Of a DNA stretch of 64,000 bases, positions 26,915-35,951 are shown in pieces (within the stretch, counting starts at the first letter, position 1; the number at the start of each line of letters is the position of its first letter). The position numbers were made by a program, and so were the translations under genes. The stretch lies in NCBI RefSeq assembly GCF_020782235.1, contig NZ_JAJGNO010000005.1, forward strand, positions 62,001-126,000. Direction: 5' to 3'. The DNA comes from Sphingobium naphthae (GTDB lineage Bacteria; Pseudomonadota; Alphaproteobacteria; Sphingomonadales; Sphingomonadaceae). Below the pieces are notes generated by a model. The model had not been told where the DNA came from and did no database searches. It worked only from the letters and a program-made list of their open reading frames with translations.

Positions 26915-26940
26915 AACCCAACGAGCATCATGACGGTTCC
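26915..26940 (-). promoter_or_regulatory. Possible EcfG-type general stress promoter
   Basis: On the minus strand GGAAC (26940-26936) is followed after 17 bases by GGTT (26918-26915). The alphaproteobacterial EcfG consensus is GGAAC-N16/17-CGTT, so one base of the -10 differs. It lies 31 bases upstream of a CsbD-like gene, a typical stress-regulon member. Confidence 0.4.
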
Positions 26941-26970
26941 GTCCAATCGGCAGTTGGACGCCGGAACGCC

Positions 26971-29823
26971 CTAGCCGGTCTCTTCCTCGATCGCGCGACG
27001 CACTGCCATTGCCAGTTCCTCGACCGTGAACGGCTTGCCGACCAGGTGTACACCCGGATCGAGCACGCCGTTATGGACAACAGCGTTGCGGGTATAGCCC
27101 GTCGTGAACAGCACCTTGAGGTCAGGGCGACGCTTGCGCGCCTCATCCATAAGCTTGCGACCGTTGACCTCGGGCATCACCACATCGGTGAACATGAGCG
27201 TGATTTCAGGATGAGCTTCGATCAGTTTGAGTGCTGCGGCCGCCCCATCAGCCTCTAGCACGCGATAGCCAAGTTCGCTGAGGGCATCGACCGAGAATTG
27301 CCTGACGCCCGGCTCGTCCTCCACTACGAGAATGACCTCCTGGCTTTCGCCGAGCGGAAGATCAGGCTCATTGCGAACGCCTTCTTGCTCATCCACCACC
27401 CCAGTTAAACGAGGAAGGTAGACCTTCACCGTCGTCCCTTCACCAATCTCGGAATAGATTTTAACATGTCCGCCCGACTGTTTGACGAAACCGTAGACCT
27501 GGCTGAGCCCCAGCCCAGTGCCGCGCCCCACCTCCTTGGTGGTGAAGAACGGATCAAACGCTTTCGCGATGACCTCATCAGGCATGCCGCTGCCAGTGTC
27601 GCTCACGGCGATCATCACATATTGGCCTGCCGGAACGCCGAGATGGCCGGCGGCGTAGTGCGCGTCGAGGTGACAGTTGGCGGTTTCGATCGTCAGCTTA
27701 CCGCCTTCGGGCATGGCATCGCGCGCGTTGACCGCCAGGTTCAGGATGACATTTTCAAGCTGATTGGGATCTGCGAACGTGCGCCATAAGCCGCCTGCCA
27801 GAACCGTCTCCGGCTGGAAATCGGGCAGCGTATGGCGCAGGAGGTCGGACATGCCGGCAACCAGCTTGTTCGCGTCGATCGGTTCGGGCTTGAGCGGCTG
27901 CTGTCGCGAAAAGGCAAGCAGGCGCTGGGTGAGTTGGGCGGCACGGCGTGCGCCGTCCATCGCCGCATCGACATAGCGCCGCGCCCTGGGATCAGAGTCG
28001 CCCATCCGCCGGGTCAGGAGGTCCAGCGAGCCGACAACGACGGCAAGCATATTGTTGAAGTCATGCGCTATGCCGCCGGTCAGCTGACCGACCGCCTCCA
28101 TCTTCTGGCTTTGGCGTAACGCATCCTCCGCCTTCGTCCGCTCTGCGACTTCCTCGGCCACGCGCAGTTCGAGCCGCTCGTTGAGTTCGCGCAGTTGCGC
28201 TTCATCAGCCTTGCGCGCGGTGACGTCGATCGCGACGCCGACCACCCGGACGCAGCGATCTTTCTCGAAAACGCCGCGCCCCTTCGCTGCGACCCAGCGG
28301 ACGACTCCGTCCTCCCTGCCGACGGTGCGATACTCGACATCGTAAAGCGCGCGCTGATCGGGATCAGCGGCGTCCGCGAATGCTGCACTGGTAGCCTCGA
28401 GATCGTCGGGATGCAGTCCCGCATAGAAGTCGCGCATCGACACCGGGACATCAGGCGAGATACCGAACATGCCCTTGGTGCGCGCCGGCCAGATCAGCAC
28501 GTCTTCGACGATGTCGACATCCCAAAAGCCAATATCGGACGCATCGGTCGCGAGGCGGAGCCGCTCTTCACTTTCGGCGAGCGCGGCCTGTGCCGACTTG
28601 CGCTCGGTCTGGTCGAGCATCGCGCCGATCATTCGTACCGGAGCGCCATACTCACTGCGCAGCACGGCGCCGCGATCGAGCACGAAAGCGTAACTGCCGT
28701 CAGCACGCTGGAAGCGATATTCGTCGGTCCAGCTGGAGCCGCCATGATCGATCACGGCATGAATGCCGGCCTCAATCCGTTCGCGATCGTCGGGGTGAAT
28801 GTGGTCCAGCCACCATTGCGCGTTTGTGGTCTTTTGCGCATGTCCAAAGCGAGCAGCCAGCGCCTCGTTCCAGATGACATGGCCATCGGCGAGACGCCAA
28901 TCCCAGATGACGTCGGTGGTCGCGCCGATGGCCAGCCGGTAGCGCTCCTCGATTTCGCGGTGACTGGCTTCGATCGCCTTGCGCTCGGTTATATCGAGCG
29001 ACGTTCCGACAAGTCCAACCACCGTGCCATCGGCATCCCGCAAGGGTGATTTGGTCGACAGCCAGATCGCGCGCCGACCATCAGGAAAATTCACATCCTC
29101 TTCGACCTGTTCGGACCGACCGCTGGCCATGATCCGCTGGTCGGTCGCCATGACCATGGCGGCCTGCTGCCTGTCCTCCAGCACTTCCAGATCGGTGCGG
29201 CCGATAAAATCCCTTGGTGCTTTGCCGATGAGTTCGCTCGTACCATGGTTGCCGATCATCAGCCGGCCATCGCGATCCTTGGCGTAGACGACGCCGGGCA
29301 TCGCCTCGACGAAATTGGTCAGCAGCGCCCGCGCGCTGTCGCGTTCGGCCTCGACCCGGCGACGTTCGCCAATATCGATAATAACGCCTGGAAAGCTGAT
29401 CGGCTTGCTCTCACCGTCATGGACGACATGCCCGTTGGCCTCGATCCAATGGTACTGGCCATCTGTGCGGCATACACGATATTGGTGGGCATAGCGGCCG
29501 CCCCTCGCGAGCGCCTCTTGTATGGCGGCCATAAGGCCAGCGCGATCCTCTGGATGAACCGTCTCAACGATCTTCTCGAGACTGAGACCGTCCCGCCCTG
29601 ACGCCGGATCGAGGCCGAAAGCCTTGGCAAAAGCTTCATCGACCGTGAAGCGGTCAGCAGGGACGTCCCAGAACCAGGTGCCCACGATCGCGCCCGCCGC
29701 AAGGGCGAGCTTAAGGCGATCTGAGTCCAGACGCGAGCGAGCGACTATCGCTTGCAAATCCTGAATGGTTGCGGCGTCATCTCCGGTTGAGACCAATGGC
29801 TTATACTCCCGATGCCCGCGCAC
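26971..29823 (-). CDS. Hybrid sensor histidine kinase with four PAS domains and a receiver
   Basis: A 950-residue cytoplasmic kinase with no membrane helix. Four PAS/PAC units span about residues 38-155, 165-280, 290-408 and 418-540. A coiled stretch leads to the phosphoacceptor domain LTGGIAHDFNNM (H587). The ATPase domain has NLAVNARDAMP, DTGSGMP and GTGLGLSQVYGFVKQSGG (about 695-790). The C-terminal receiver carries D880 (MFTDVVMP) and K930 (GKPF). The final receiver suggests phosphorelay or autoregulation. PAS domains imply sensing of redox, light or a small ligand; no flavin-binding NCRFLQ motif is visible, so I do not call it a LOV kinase. Confidence 0.93.
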   Translation of the reverse strand: MRGHREYKPLVSTGDDAATIQDLQAIVARSRLDSDRLKLALAAGAIVGTWFWDVPADRFTVDEAFAKAFGLDPASGRDGLSLEKIVETVHPEDRAGLMAAIQEALARGGRYAHQYRVCRTDGQYHWIEANGHVVHDGESKPISFPGVIIDIGERRRVEAERDSARALLTNFVEAMPGVVYAKDRDGRLMIGNHGTSELIGKAPRDFIGRTDLEVLEDRQQAAMVMATDQRIMASGRSEQVEEDVNFPDGRRAIWLSTKSPLRDADGTVVGLVGTSLDITERKAIEASHREIEERYRLAIGATTDVIWDWRLADGHVIWNEALAARFGHAQKTTNAQWWLDHIHPDDRERIEAGIHAVIDHGGSSWTDEYRFQRADGSYAFVLDRGAVLRSEYGAPVRMIGAMLDQTERKSAQAALAESEERLRLATDASDIGFWDVDIVEDVLIWPARTKGMFGISPDVPVSMRDFYAGLHPDDLEATSAAFADAADPDQRALYDVEYRTVGREDGVVRWVAAKGRGVFEKDRCVRVVGVAIDVTARKADEAQLRELNERLELRVAEEVAERTKAEDALRQSQKMEAVGQLTGGIAHDFNNMLAVVVGSLDLLTRRMGDSDPRARRYVDAAMDGARRAAQLTQRLLAFSRQQPLKPEPIDANKLVAGMSDLLRHTLPDFQPETVLAGGLWRTFADPNQLENVILNLAVNARDAMPEGGKLTIETANCHLDAHYAAGHLGVPAGQYVMIAVSDTGSGMPDEVIAKAFDPFFTTKEVGRGTGLGLSQVYGFVKQSGGHVKIYSEIGEGTTVKVYLPRLTGVVDEQEGVRNEPDLPLGESQEVILVVEDEPGVRQFSVDALSELGYRVLEADGAAAALKLIEAHPEITLMFTDVVMPEVNGRKLMDEARKRRPDLKVLFTTGYTRNAVVHNGVLDPGVHLVGKPFTVEELAMAVRRAIEEETG

Positions 29824-30080
29824 CTATATCTGGGAGAAAGGATGCGATCTAGTTGAAGCTGAAAGGCGTGATGAATTGATGACTTCAGCCTGAGTTGGAT
29901 GCTTGAGCTGGGTCATTTCGGGCTTGGACTGCAGATCAGAAGCAGGTCTTAACCGTCGCTGTTCGAAGAAACAGCCGTTAACTCGAGAATGCTACAGCGG
30001 CTGGCGTGAGCACCAATTCAAGTCCGCTGCAACCCCGAGATAATAACAAATCGTTAACGCTATTATAGCATTATGAGAGC

Positions 30081-31292
30081 ATGGAGAGACGTGCATCCAC
30101 GATCGACCGGCGGTCGGTGCCAGCTATCTTTAGCCGGCGAGCCGACCTACTGTTGCCGGATGCGGTCTATCGCGATCTGGTTGCAACGCTCTTTTCGATG
30201 AGCGCACCGGTTTTGGGGTTCGGCATCCTCTACGCTTTGGTCGGAACTCTGGTCTTCCTAAGCTCGCGCGATGGAATCATATTGGCGCTGATATGCGGCG
30301 CAGCCTCGATAACGATTTCCCGCCTCATGAACATCCGCAGCTATCACCGTGCTGGGGGGATAACGCAGGACGTAAGTGCACTCAGAATATGGGAGAGGCG
30401 CTACGCTTGGCTGACCTATGGCTGCGCAGCGTTGATCGCAGCCCTCAATGTGGGGGTGCTTTCCGCACATCAACCCCTCATCCATCTTGCAACCGTAAGC
30501 CTCATTTTCACCTTTGGAGCTGGTATAGTCTCTCGAAACGCGGGCAGGCCCCGGTTATGCCTGATAAGCCAGACGATCTGCGTAGTACCGGTTTCGCTGG
30601 CCATGCTCACACACGCGATGCTTGCAGGGCCTAGCGTTCTGCATGCGCAATTTTTCGTCCTGGAAGCGATCTTACTCTTCGTTGTTGCCGTGATGAGTAT
30701 CGAGTCCGTCCGCCATCTCTATCGATCGGCCGTTGAGCATCTCACCACCAAACATGACTTGGGAACGCTGGCACGCTATGATCCACTCACGGGCCTCGCG
30801 AACAGGCTGCTGGTACGCGAGTCATTTCTGGCCCGAGCGACATCTCGTCGCGACAATCAGCAAATTGCCCTCCATTATCTCGATCTGGACGGGTTCAAGG
30901 CCATCAATGATCAATTCGGGCACCCAGTCGGCGATGCGATGCTGGTTCAGGTCGCACAGCGCCTTGTTGCTACGGTGCGCGGCGACGATGTGGTAGGCAG
31001 GATCGGCGGAGACGAATTCGTCGTGCTTCAGCCCGGCGTCCAACATCAAGACCAGGCGGAGCTCCTCGCGCGACGCATCATTCGCCAGGTTTCCGACATT
31101 TACGAGATCAATGGCACGGAGATGCGCATCTCCGTCAGTATCGGGATCGCACTTGCGCCTGTGCATGGTCTGGATCTGGACGGTTTGATGGAATGTGCTG
31201 ACGGCGCACTGTATCGATCTAAGGCTAAGGGAAAGGCGCAAGTGCATTTCTGCGATATCATCGATGCCGACGGGACGCGCGCCGTGGCCTGA
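30081..31292 (+). CDS. Membrane diguanylate cyclase (GGDEF)
   Basis: Makes cyclic di-GMP. The 403-residue protein has an N-terminal region with about six hydrophobic helices (residues 35-210), possibly a MASE-type sensor, then a GGDEF domain from about 230. The active-site GGDEF is at 309-313 (RIGGDEFVV), with DPLTGLANR and DLDGFKAIND upstream. An RxxD inhibitory site (RGDD, 300-303) sits five residues before it, so product inhibition is likely. It is divergent from the hybrid kinase across about 257 bases. Confidence 0.93.
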   Translation: MERRASTIDRRSVPAIFSRRADLLLPDAVYRDLVATLFSMSAPVLGFGILYALVGTLVFLSSRDGIILALICGAASITISRLMNIRSYHRAGGITQDVSALRIWERRYAWLTYGCAALIAALNVGVLSAHQPLIHLATVSLIFTFGAGIVSRNAGRPRLCLISQTICVVPVSLAMLTHAMLAGPSVLHAQFFVLEAILLFVVAVMSIESVRHLYRSAVEHLTTKHDLGTLARYDPLTGLANRLLVRESFLARATSRRDNQQIALHYLDLDGFKAINDQFGHPVGDAMLVQVAQRLVATVRGDDVVGRIGGDEFVVLQPGVQHQDQAELLARRIIRQVSDIYEINGTEMRISVSIGIALAPVHGLDLDGLMECADGALYRSKAKGKAQVHFCDIIDADGTRAVA

Positions 31293-31513
31293 CAGTGGTT
31301 AGGTCGGGACCCCTTGATGTGATCGGTATGCCAGCATGGTATCCGTACCGTCCACGGTCAAGCTTTTCGGACGTGATGCCAATTCACAACGATGTCTGAG
31401 GAGCGGTTGAGCAGCTTTTACGGGCGGTCCGACGATCAGGCATAATGCAACGGGATAACCCTTCCATCTGTCGCGTTCGCCCTGAACACCCACCACGTGG
31501 AAGGAGAGATGTC

Positions 31514-31885
31514 ATGGCACAGACCGACATCGTCACGGACGAAACCAATCGCCTCATCGCCTCGAACAAGGTCGAGGGCACCACCGTCTACAACGCGCAG
31601 CGCGAAAAGCTCGGCTCGATTTACAATTTCATGGTCGAAAAGCGCTCGGGCAAGGTGGAATATGCCGTGCTTCAGTTCGGCGGCCTGTTCGGGCTGGGGA
31701 GCGATTATTACCCGCTACCCTGGGACGTACTGACCTACGACACCGATCAGGGCGGCTATGTCGTCAATCTCGACAAGAGCGTTCTGGAAAAGGCGCCCCG
31801 CTACGCAAGCGACAGCGAGCCAGCCTACGATCGCGCCTATGGGCGAGAGGTGTATAGCTATTACGGGATCAACTACCCCTACTGA
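31514..31885 (+). CDS. PRC-barrel domain protein
   Basis: A 123-residue soluble protein from ATG 31514, which follows AAGGAG closely; the frame extends upstream without a better start. The PRC-barrel text is SNKVEGTTVYNAQREKLGSIYNFMVEKRSGKVEYAVLQFGG in pieces around residues 20-60, followed by YYPLPWDVLTYD. The Tyr-rich tail is unusual (YSYYGINYPY). Such proteins are common in alphaproteobacterial stress regulons; mechanism unknown. A strong terminator follows. Confidence 0.85.
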   Translation: MAQTDIVTDETNRLIASNKVEGTTVYNAQREKLGSIYNFMVEKRSGKVEYAVLQFGGLFGLGSDYYPLPWDVLTYDTDQGGYVVNLDKSVLEKAPRYASDSEPAYDRAYGREVYSYYGINYPY

Positions 31886-31898
31886 TCAGAGAGAAGTG

Positions 31899-31926
31899 GC
31901 CGGCCCAAAGGGGCCGGCTATTTCTT
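31899..31926 (+). terminator. Rho-independent terminator after the PRC-barrel gene
   Basis: GCCGGCCC, loop AAAG, GGGCCGGC form an 8-bp GC-only stem (31899-31918) followed by TATTTCTT. It lies 14 bases after the stop, between convergent genes. Confidence 0.8.
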
Positions 31927-31931
31927 CGCAC

Positions 31932-32198
31932 TTATGACGACTTGTCGGTGAGCGGCTCGCCGCCTTTCTCCTCTTCCAGCAGAACGGCTGCTGAACCGGC
32001 TGCAGACAGACGCACCTGGTTGCCTTCGACAGCGGCCACCAGCCCTCCGGAAAAATAATGATGGTGGTCGGCGTGCGACCCGCTGTCCGCCTTCGTCATC
32101 TTGATCCGATCACCCTCGACCTTGTCGACAGTGCCGATATGGACACCATCTGCGCCGATGATTTCCATATGCTCCTTGATTTGGCTCAAGTCCGTCAT
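31932..32198 (-). CDS. DUF2171 protein
   Basis: An 88-residue protein starting MTDLSQIKEHMEIIGADGVHIG, then VDKVEGDRIKMTKADSG, a His-rich HADHHHYF turn and VAAVEGNQVRLSA. This is the DUF2171 pattern, a small beta-barrel related to PRC domains. The start at 32198 has AAGGA six bases before it. Function unknown; the association with PRC, SDR and CsbD-like genes suggests a stress role. Confidence 0.82.
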   Translation of the reverse strand: MTDLSQIKEHMEIIGADGVHIGTVDKVEGDRIKMTKADSGSHADHHHYFSGGLVAAVEGNQVRLSAAGSAAVLLEEEKGGEPLTDKSS

Positions 32199-32308
32199 CT
32201 CAGTTCCTTCCATCGGGTAAAATTTCTGTACTCATTTGCCGGGCCGAGCTCGATTTGGAGGCTCGGGGCATCGGGTCGCGATATCCCGCGCGCCCTTGAC
32301 GAAGCGAT

Positions 32309-33160
32309 CTAGCCGTTCACAATGATCCCGCCATTTGGATGGAGCACCTGCCCGGACATGTAGCTGGAATCCTCGCAGGCGAGGAACAGGAAGGCTGGCG
32401 CAACTTCATTGGGCTGGCCTGGCCGCCCCATGGGCGTGCTCTCGCCAAAATGCTCCAGCTTCTCAGGTTTCGCGCCACCGCATGGATTGAGCGGGGTCCA
32501 GATCGGTCCTGGTGCGACCGCATTCACACGAATGCCATCGCCGACCAGATTTTCCGACAATGACCGGGTAAAGGCCGTGATCGCACCCTTGGTCGAGCTA
32601 TAGTCCAGCAGATCCTTGCTGCCTTGGTACATGGTCACGCTCGTGCAATTGACGATCGCCGCGCCCGGCTTGAGGTGTGGGCGCACGGCCTGCGTCAGAA
32701 AGAACATGCCAAAGATATTCGTCTGGAAGGTTCGACGCAGCTGCTCCTCGGTTATGTCGGTGATGTCCTCATCGGGATGCTGCTCGCCGGCATTGTTGAC
32801 GAGAATGTCGATCCTGCCGAATGCATCGAGCGTCTTGCGCACGATCTCATCGCTGAAATCTTTCTCCCCGATATCGCCGCGGATGGTGATCGCCTTGCAG
32901 CCTTCGGCCTCGACGATCCGCTTCGTTTCGACGGCATCGTCATCCTCCAGCAGATAGACGATGGCGATGTCAGCGCCTTCACGGGCATAGAGCGCTGCTA
33001 CAGCGCGTCCAATGCCACTGTCGGCGCCGGTAATGATCGCAACCTTGCCCTTTAGACGCTCCGAACCATTGTAGCGGGGCTGCCAGTCGGGCTTTGGCTC
33101 AAGTTTGCTCTCATGCCCGGGAAGCGCATCTTCTTGGATCATATGGGCGGTCTCGGTCAT
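32309..33160 (-). CDS. SDR-family NAD(P)-dependent oxidoreductase (YhdG/YghA type)
   Basis: A 283-residue short-chain dehydrogenase from ATG 33160, which has AAGGAG eight bases upstream. It has the long N-terminal extension of the YghA/general-stress SDR group (PKPDWQPRYNGSERLKGKVAIITG). Cofactor motif TGADSGIGRA, then NNAG (VNNAGEQHP), the catalytic Ser in NCTSVTMY, Tyr-Lys in YSSTKGA, and a C-terminal SGQVLHPNGG. Substrate unknown; relatives reduce aldehydes or sugars under stress. Confidence 0.9.
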   Translation of the reverse strand: MTETAHMIQEDALPGHESKLEPKPDWQPRYNGSERLKGKVAIITGADSGIGRAVAALYAREGADIAIVYLLEDDDAVETKRIVEAEGCKAITIRGDIGEKDFSDEIVRKTLDAFGRIDILVNNAGEQHPDEDITDITEEQLRRTFQTNIFGMFFLTQAVRPHLKPGAAIVNCTSVTMYQGSKDLLDYSSTKGAITAFTRSLSENLVGDGIRVNAVAPGPIWTPLNPCGGAKPEKLEHFGESTPMGRPGQPNEVAPAFLFLACEDSSYMSGQVLHPNGGIIVNG

Positions 33161-33183
33161 GGCGGCATCTCCTTTGAAGACAG

Positions 33184-33208
33184 AACCCTTTTCCCGCCGA
33201 TGAGTTCT
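33184..33208 (-). promoter_or_regulatory. Possible EcfG-type promoter upstream of the SDR gene
   Basis: On the minus strand AGAAC (33208-33204), 16 bases, then GGTT (33187-33184), one mismatch in each box from GGAAC-N16/17-CGTT. It lies 24 bases upstream of the SDR start. Weak alone; it gains weight from a similar site before the CsbD-like gene. Confidence 0.3.
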
Positions 33209-33266
33209 CTTGTCTGAGAACGGGTGATCGCACGCCTGCGGCAGCCGACACCAAAGGAGATGATCG

Positions 33267-33875
33267 ATGCCGCTCAAGGCCCTGGCTCTCAACTGCACGC
33301 TCAAGAGCGACGCGAACGAGGCAAGCTCAACCGACGCGATGATCGCGGTGCTGAAACACGCATTTTCCGACCATCAGGTCACGATTACCGAAACAGTTCG
33401 GGTGGCAGCGCTCGATATCAAAGCCGGAGTGACATCCGACGAAGGGGACCGCGATGCCTGGCCTGCGCTGCGCGAGAAAATACTCGCGCACGACATCCTG
33501 ATCTTCGGCGGCCCGATCTGGATGGGGCAGATATCCAGCGTCGCCAAGCGCGTGCTCGAACGGATGGACGCGTTTCTCTCGGAGACAGACGATCAGGGCC
33601 GCATGCCCAGCTATGAGAAAGTCGCGGTGGCGGCGATCGTTGGCAATGAGGACGGCGCGCATTTTTCATCCGCCCAGCTTTTCCAGGCCCTGAACGACGT
33701 AGGCTGGACCATTCCAGCGGTCGCTGCATGCTATTGGGTCGGCGAGGCGATGGGCTCTACGGATTTCAAGGATTTGGAGACGACGCCGGACAAGGTAACG
33801 GAAACCGCAAAGATGGTGGCTGGCAACGCCGCGCATCTGGCCGGTTTGCTGCAGAAAAATCCCTATCCCGGCTGA
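33267..33875 (+). CDS. Flavodoxin-fold NAD(P)H-dependent FMN reductase-like protein
   Basis: A 202-residue protein starting MPLKALALNCTLKSDANEASSTDAM, a phosphate-loop region of flavodoxin-like reductases. IFGGPIWMGQISSVAKRVLERMD (residues about 75-97) is the flavin-contact loop, and VAAIVGNEDGAHF is the second. AAGGAG precedes the ATG by about six bases. It is divergent from the SDR gene across a short gap. Likely a quinone or FMN reductase; substrate not evident. Confidence 0.82.
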   Translation: MPLKALALNCTLKSDANEASSTDAMIAVLKHAFSDHQVTITETVRVAALDIKAGVTSDEGDRDAWPALREKILAHDILIFGGPIWMGQISSVAKRVLERMDAFLSETDDQGRMPSYEKVAVAAIVGNEDGAHFSSAQLFQALNDVGWTIPAVAACYWVGEAMGSTDFKDLETTPDKVTETAKMVAGNAAHLAGLLQKNPYPG

Positions 33876-33917
33876 GCCGACATCCTCGCTCCAATCAGTA
33901 TTCAGGGAGAAAGCTTC

Positions 33918-34526
33918 GTGAAAGACACAGGATGGATTGCCGCAACGGAGTTCGTTCGGCACCCGTCCATGGTCGGCTCAGCCTTTCCCGCAAGCGCCCG
34001 AATGGTGCGCCGCATGCTGGCCCCGCTGGACTGGTCTAACATCAAGACCCTCGTCGAATATGGACCGGGCAGCGGCAGGTTCACCTTCGAGATGCTCAGG
34101 CGCATGCGTCCTGATGCGCAGCTGATCGCGATTGAAACAAGTCAAGCCTTCGTTGCCAAGCTGCGTGAGCAGTGCGACGATCCGCGCTTGGTGGTGGTCG
34201 AGGGATCAGCGCGAGATGTCCGCCGACATATCGCCGCAGAAACCTGCGGCAGAGCCGACTGCATTCTTACCGGCCTGCCGTTCTCGACATTGGGCGATGC
34301 AGAGGCGGATATTATCATGCACGAGACCGCCCTGGCGCTAAAGCCGACTGCTGTCCTCGCGGCATATCAGATGCGTACTGCCATCGGCCCTCTCATCGAC
34401 CGCAATTTTGCCCAAGTTCGGCGAGACTTCGAATGGTGCAACATACCGCCTTGTCATCTTTATTGGGCGACCGGTCCATTCAAGGCCCCGAAAACTGCCA
34501 GGCTTCACCTCATATCCAGCCGATAG
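33918..34526 (+). CDS. SAM-dependent methyltransferase (phospholipid N-methyltransferase/KsgA-like)
   Basis: A 202-residue class I methyltransferase with a GTG start after GGGAGA. The text FVRHPSMVGSAFPASARMVRRML is the N-terminal signature of PmtA-like enzymes. VEYGPGSGRFTFEML is the SAM-binding motif I, AIETSQAF is motif II, and ILTGLPFSTL replaces the NPPY-like motif. Relatives methylate phosphatidylethanolamine or related lipids; this copy could act on another substrate. The IS5 element sits 70 bases after its stop. Confidence 0.8.
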   Translation: MKDTGWIAATEFVRHPSMVGSAFPASARMVRRMLAPLDWSNIKTLVEYGPGSGRFTFEMLRRMRPDAQLIAIETSQAFVAKLREQCDDPRLVVVEGSARDVRRHIAAETCGRADCILTGLPFSTLGDAEADIIMHETALALKPTAVLAAYQMRTAIGPLIDRNFAQVRRDFEWCNIPPCHLYWATGPFKAPKTARLHLISSR

Positions 34527-34595
34527 ATGCGTTATTTCGTCGTGCGGCCAAGGGGCGCTTGGATCTGTACAGAACGGGGCAAGGCGCGGTTTCTA

Positions 34596-35446
34596 GGTCT
34601 CGTTGACAAAGTGGATTCCCAATCTGCCTGATTTCTGATTCACAGCTTCTCTTTGCGAGGAGCGATGATGAGCCGCGGCGATCTGACGGACGAGGAATGG
34701 GATGTGATCGCGGGGCTTCTGCCGTCGGAGCGCGGCCGCAAGTCCCGTCCTGCCCATGACAACCGGCGTTTCCTCAACGGCATGCTGCATGTTCTGCGGG
34801 TCGGCTGTCCGTGGCGGGATATGCACGAACGCTATGGCCTGTGGAACTCGGTCTATGTGCGGTTCCGGCGCTGGGCCGAACAAGGCGTGTGGGATGCAAT
34901 CCTGGCGACATTGGTGGAATTGGGACTGACCGACGACTGGCAGCACATGATCGACAGCACCATAGTTCGCGGCCACGTATCGGCAGTGGGCGGAAAAGGG
35001 GGGCTTGTGCGCAAGCTCTTGGTCGATCACGCGGCGGCTTTACGTGCAAGGTCCACGCCCGCTGTGACAATCAGGGACGCCCTATCGGCTTCATCCTGAC
35101 CGGCGGTGAAGCGTCCGACTATGGCGCTGTCGATGCCCTGATGGCGATCCCCGTCGCCAAGCCCAAGGCGCTGCTGGCCGACAAAGGCTACGATGGTGAC
35201 GCCGTTCGCGAAAACCTGCTGATACGCGGCATCCTGCCGATCATCCCGCCCAAGGCCAATCGCCGAGAGCCCATTCCCTGCGACTTCCGCCGCTATCGTG
35301 ACCGCAACCGCATCGAGCGCATGTTCGGGCAACTCAAGCAGTTCCGCCGTGTCGCCACGCGTTACGACAAAACAGCTTTGTCCTTCGCAAGCTTCCTGAA
35401 CCTCGCGGCCATCCGCAAATGGCTGCCTCACTTTGTCAACGCGACC
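34596..35446 (+). mobile_element. IS5-family (IS427-like) insertion sequence, about 851 bp
   Basis: Imperfect terminal inverted repeats of about 18 bp with one mismatch (GGTCTCGTTGACAAAGTG at 34596; complement of CACTTTGTCAACGCGACC at 35446). TA flanks both ends, consistent with the short target duplication of this subgroup. It holds two overlapping transposase frames joined by a -1 frameshift signal. Confidence 0.85.
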
Positions 35447-35449
35447 TAA
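34665..35449 (+). CDS. IS5-family transposase made by -1 ribosomal frameshift
   Basis: Frame one starts at ATG 34665 with GAGGAG upstream (MMSRGDLTDEEWDVIAGLLP). It carries the first catalytic Asp in MIDSTIVRGH. At the run A4G6 (34994-35003) a -1 shift gives the second frame: CAQALGRSRGGFTCKVHARCD, then LLADKGYDGDAVRE with the second Asp, and RYRDRNRIERMFGQLKQFRR with the Glu. Without the shift the product is truncated near 35099. The TAA stop at 35447-35449 lies in flanking target DNA. The element looks competent. Confidence 0.88.
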
Positions 35450-35547
35450 CTAAAGATGCTGCGGCGAGCCGATCGACACCGATCGGGACGAATTGGCCGT
35501 TGCTGCGTTCAAAGGATTGGCGGGGGCAACCGACAAGGAGACGGATC

Positions 35548-35844
35548 ATGCCTCGCGGAGACAAGTCGAGCTACACCGACAAACAGAAGCGCAAGGCCGA
35601 GCATATCGAAGAAGGCTATGAGGACCGCGGTGTAGGCAAGGAGGAGGCAGAGAGGCGCGCCTGGGCGACGGTCAACAAGGAGTCCGGGGGCGGAAATAAA
35701 TCCGGCTCTGGCCGCGGCAAGAAGGAGAACCACGAGAGTTCGCGCAAAGGCGGTCGCAAGGGCGGATCGAACCAGAGCGCGGAAAAGCGCTCTGCGGCCG
35801 CGAAGAAGGGCTGGGAAACCCGCCGACGCAAGGACAATGCCTGA
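35548..35844 (+). CDS. KGG-type basic protein (plasmid stabilisation-like)
   Basis: A 98-residue very basic, low-complexity protein: MPRGDKSSYTDKQKRKAEHIEEGYEDRGV, then GGGNKSGSGRGKK and SRKGGRKGGSNQSAEKRSAAAKKGWETRR. The KGG repeats resemble stress-induced KGG proteins and those labelled plasmid stabilisation proteins in alphaproteobacteria. ATG 35548 follows AAGGAG by seven bases. Probably DNA-binding; function not shown. Confidence 0.75.
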   Translation: MPRGDKSSYTDKQKRKAEHIEEGYEDRGVGKEEAERRAWATVNKESGGGNKSGSGRGKKENHESSRKGGRKGGSNQSAEKRSAAAKKGWETRRRKDNA

Positions 35845-35951
35845 TGTCGATCCAAGATGATAGCGCCGCACGCGGATTTGCGTGGGATGCACGACGCTGG
35901 GGTGCCCTGGTGATGAACTGCAAATCTTCACGATTTTCGGGATAGCGGCGT

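Noticed and set aside
26971-29823. LOV-type photoreceptor kinase
   Set aside because: No flavin-cysteine motif of the NCRFLQ kind is visible in any of the four PAS domains.
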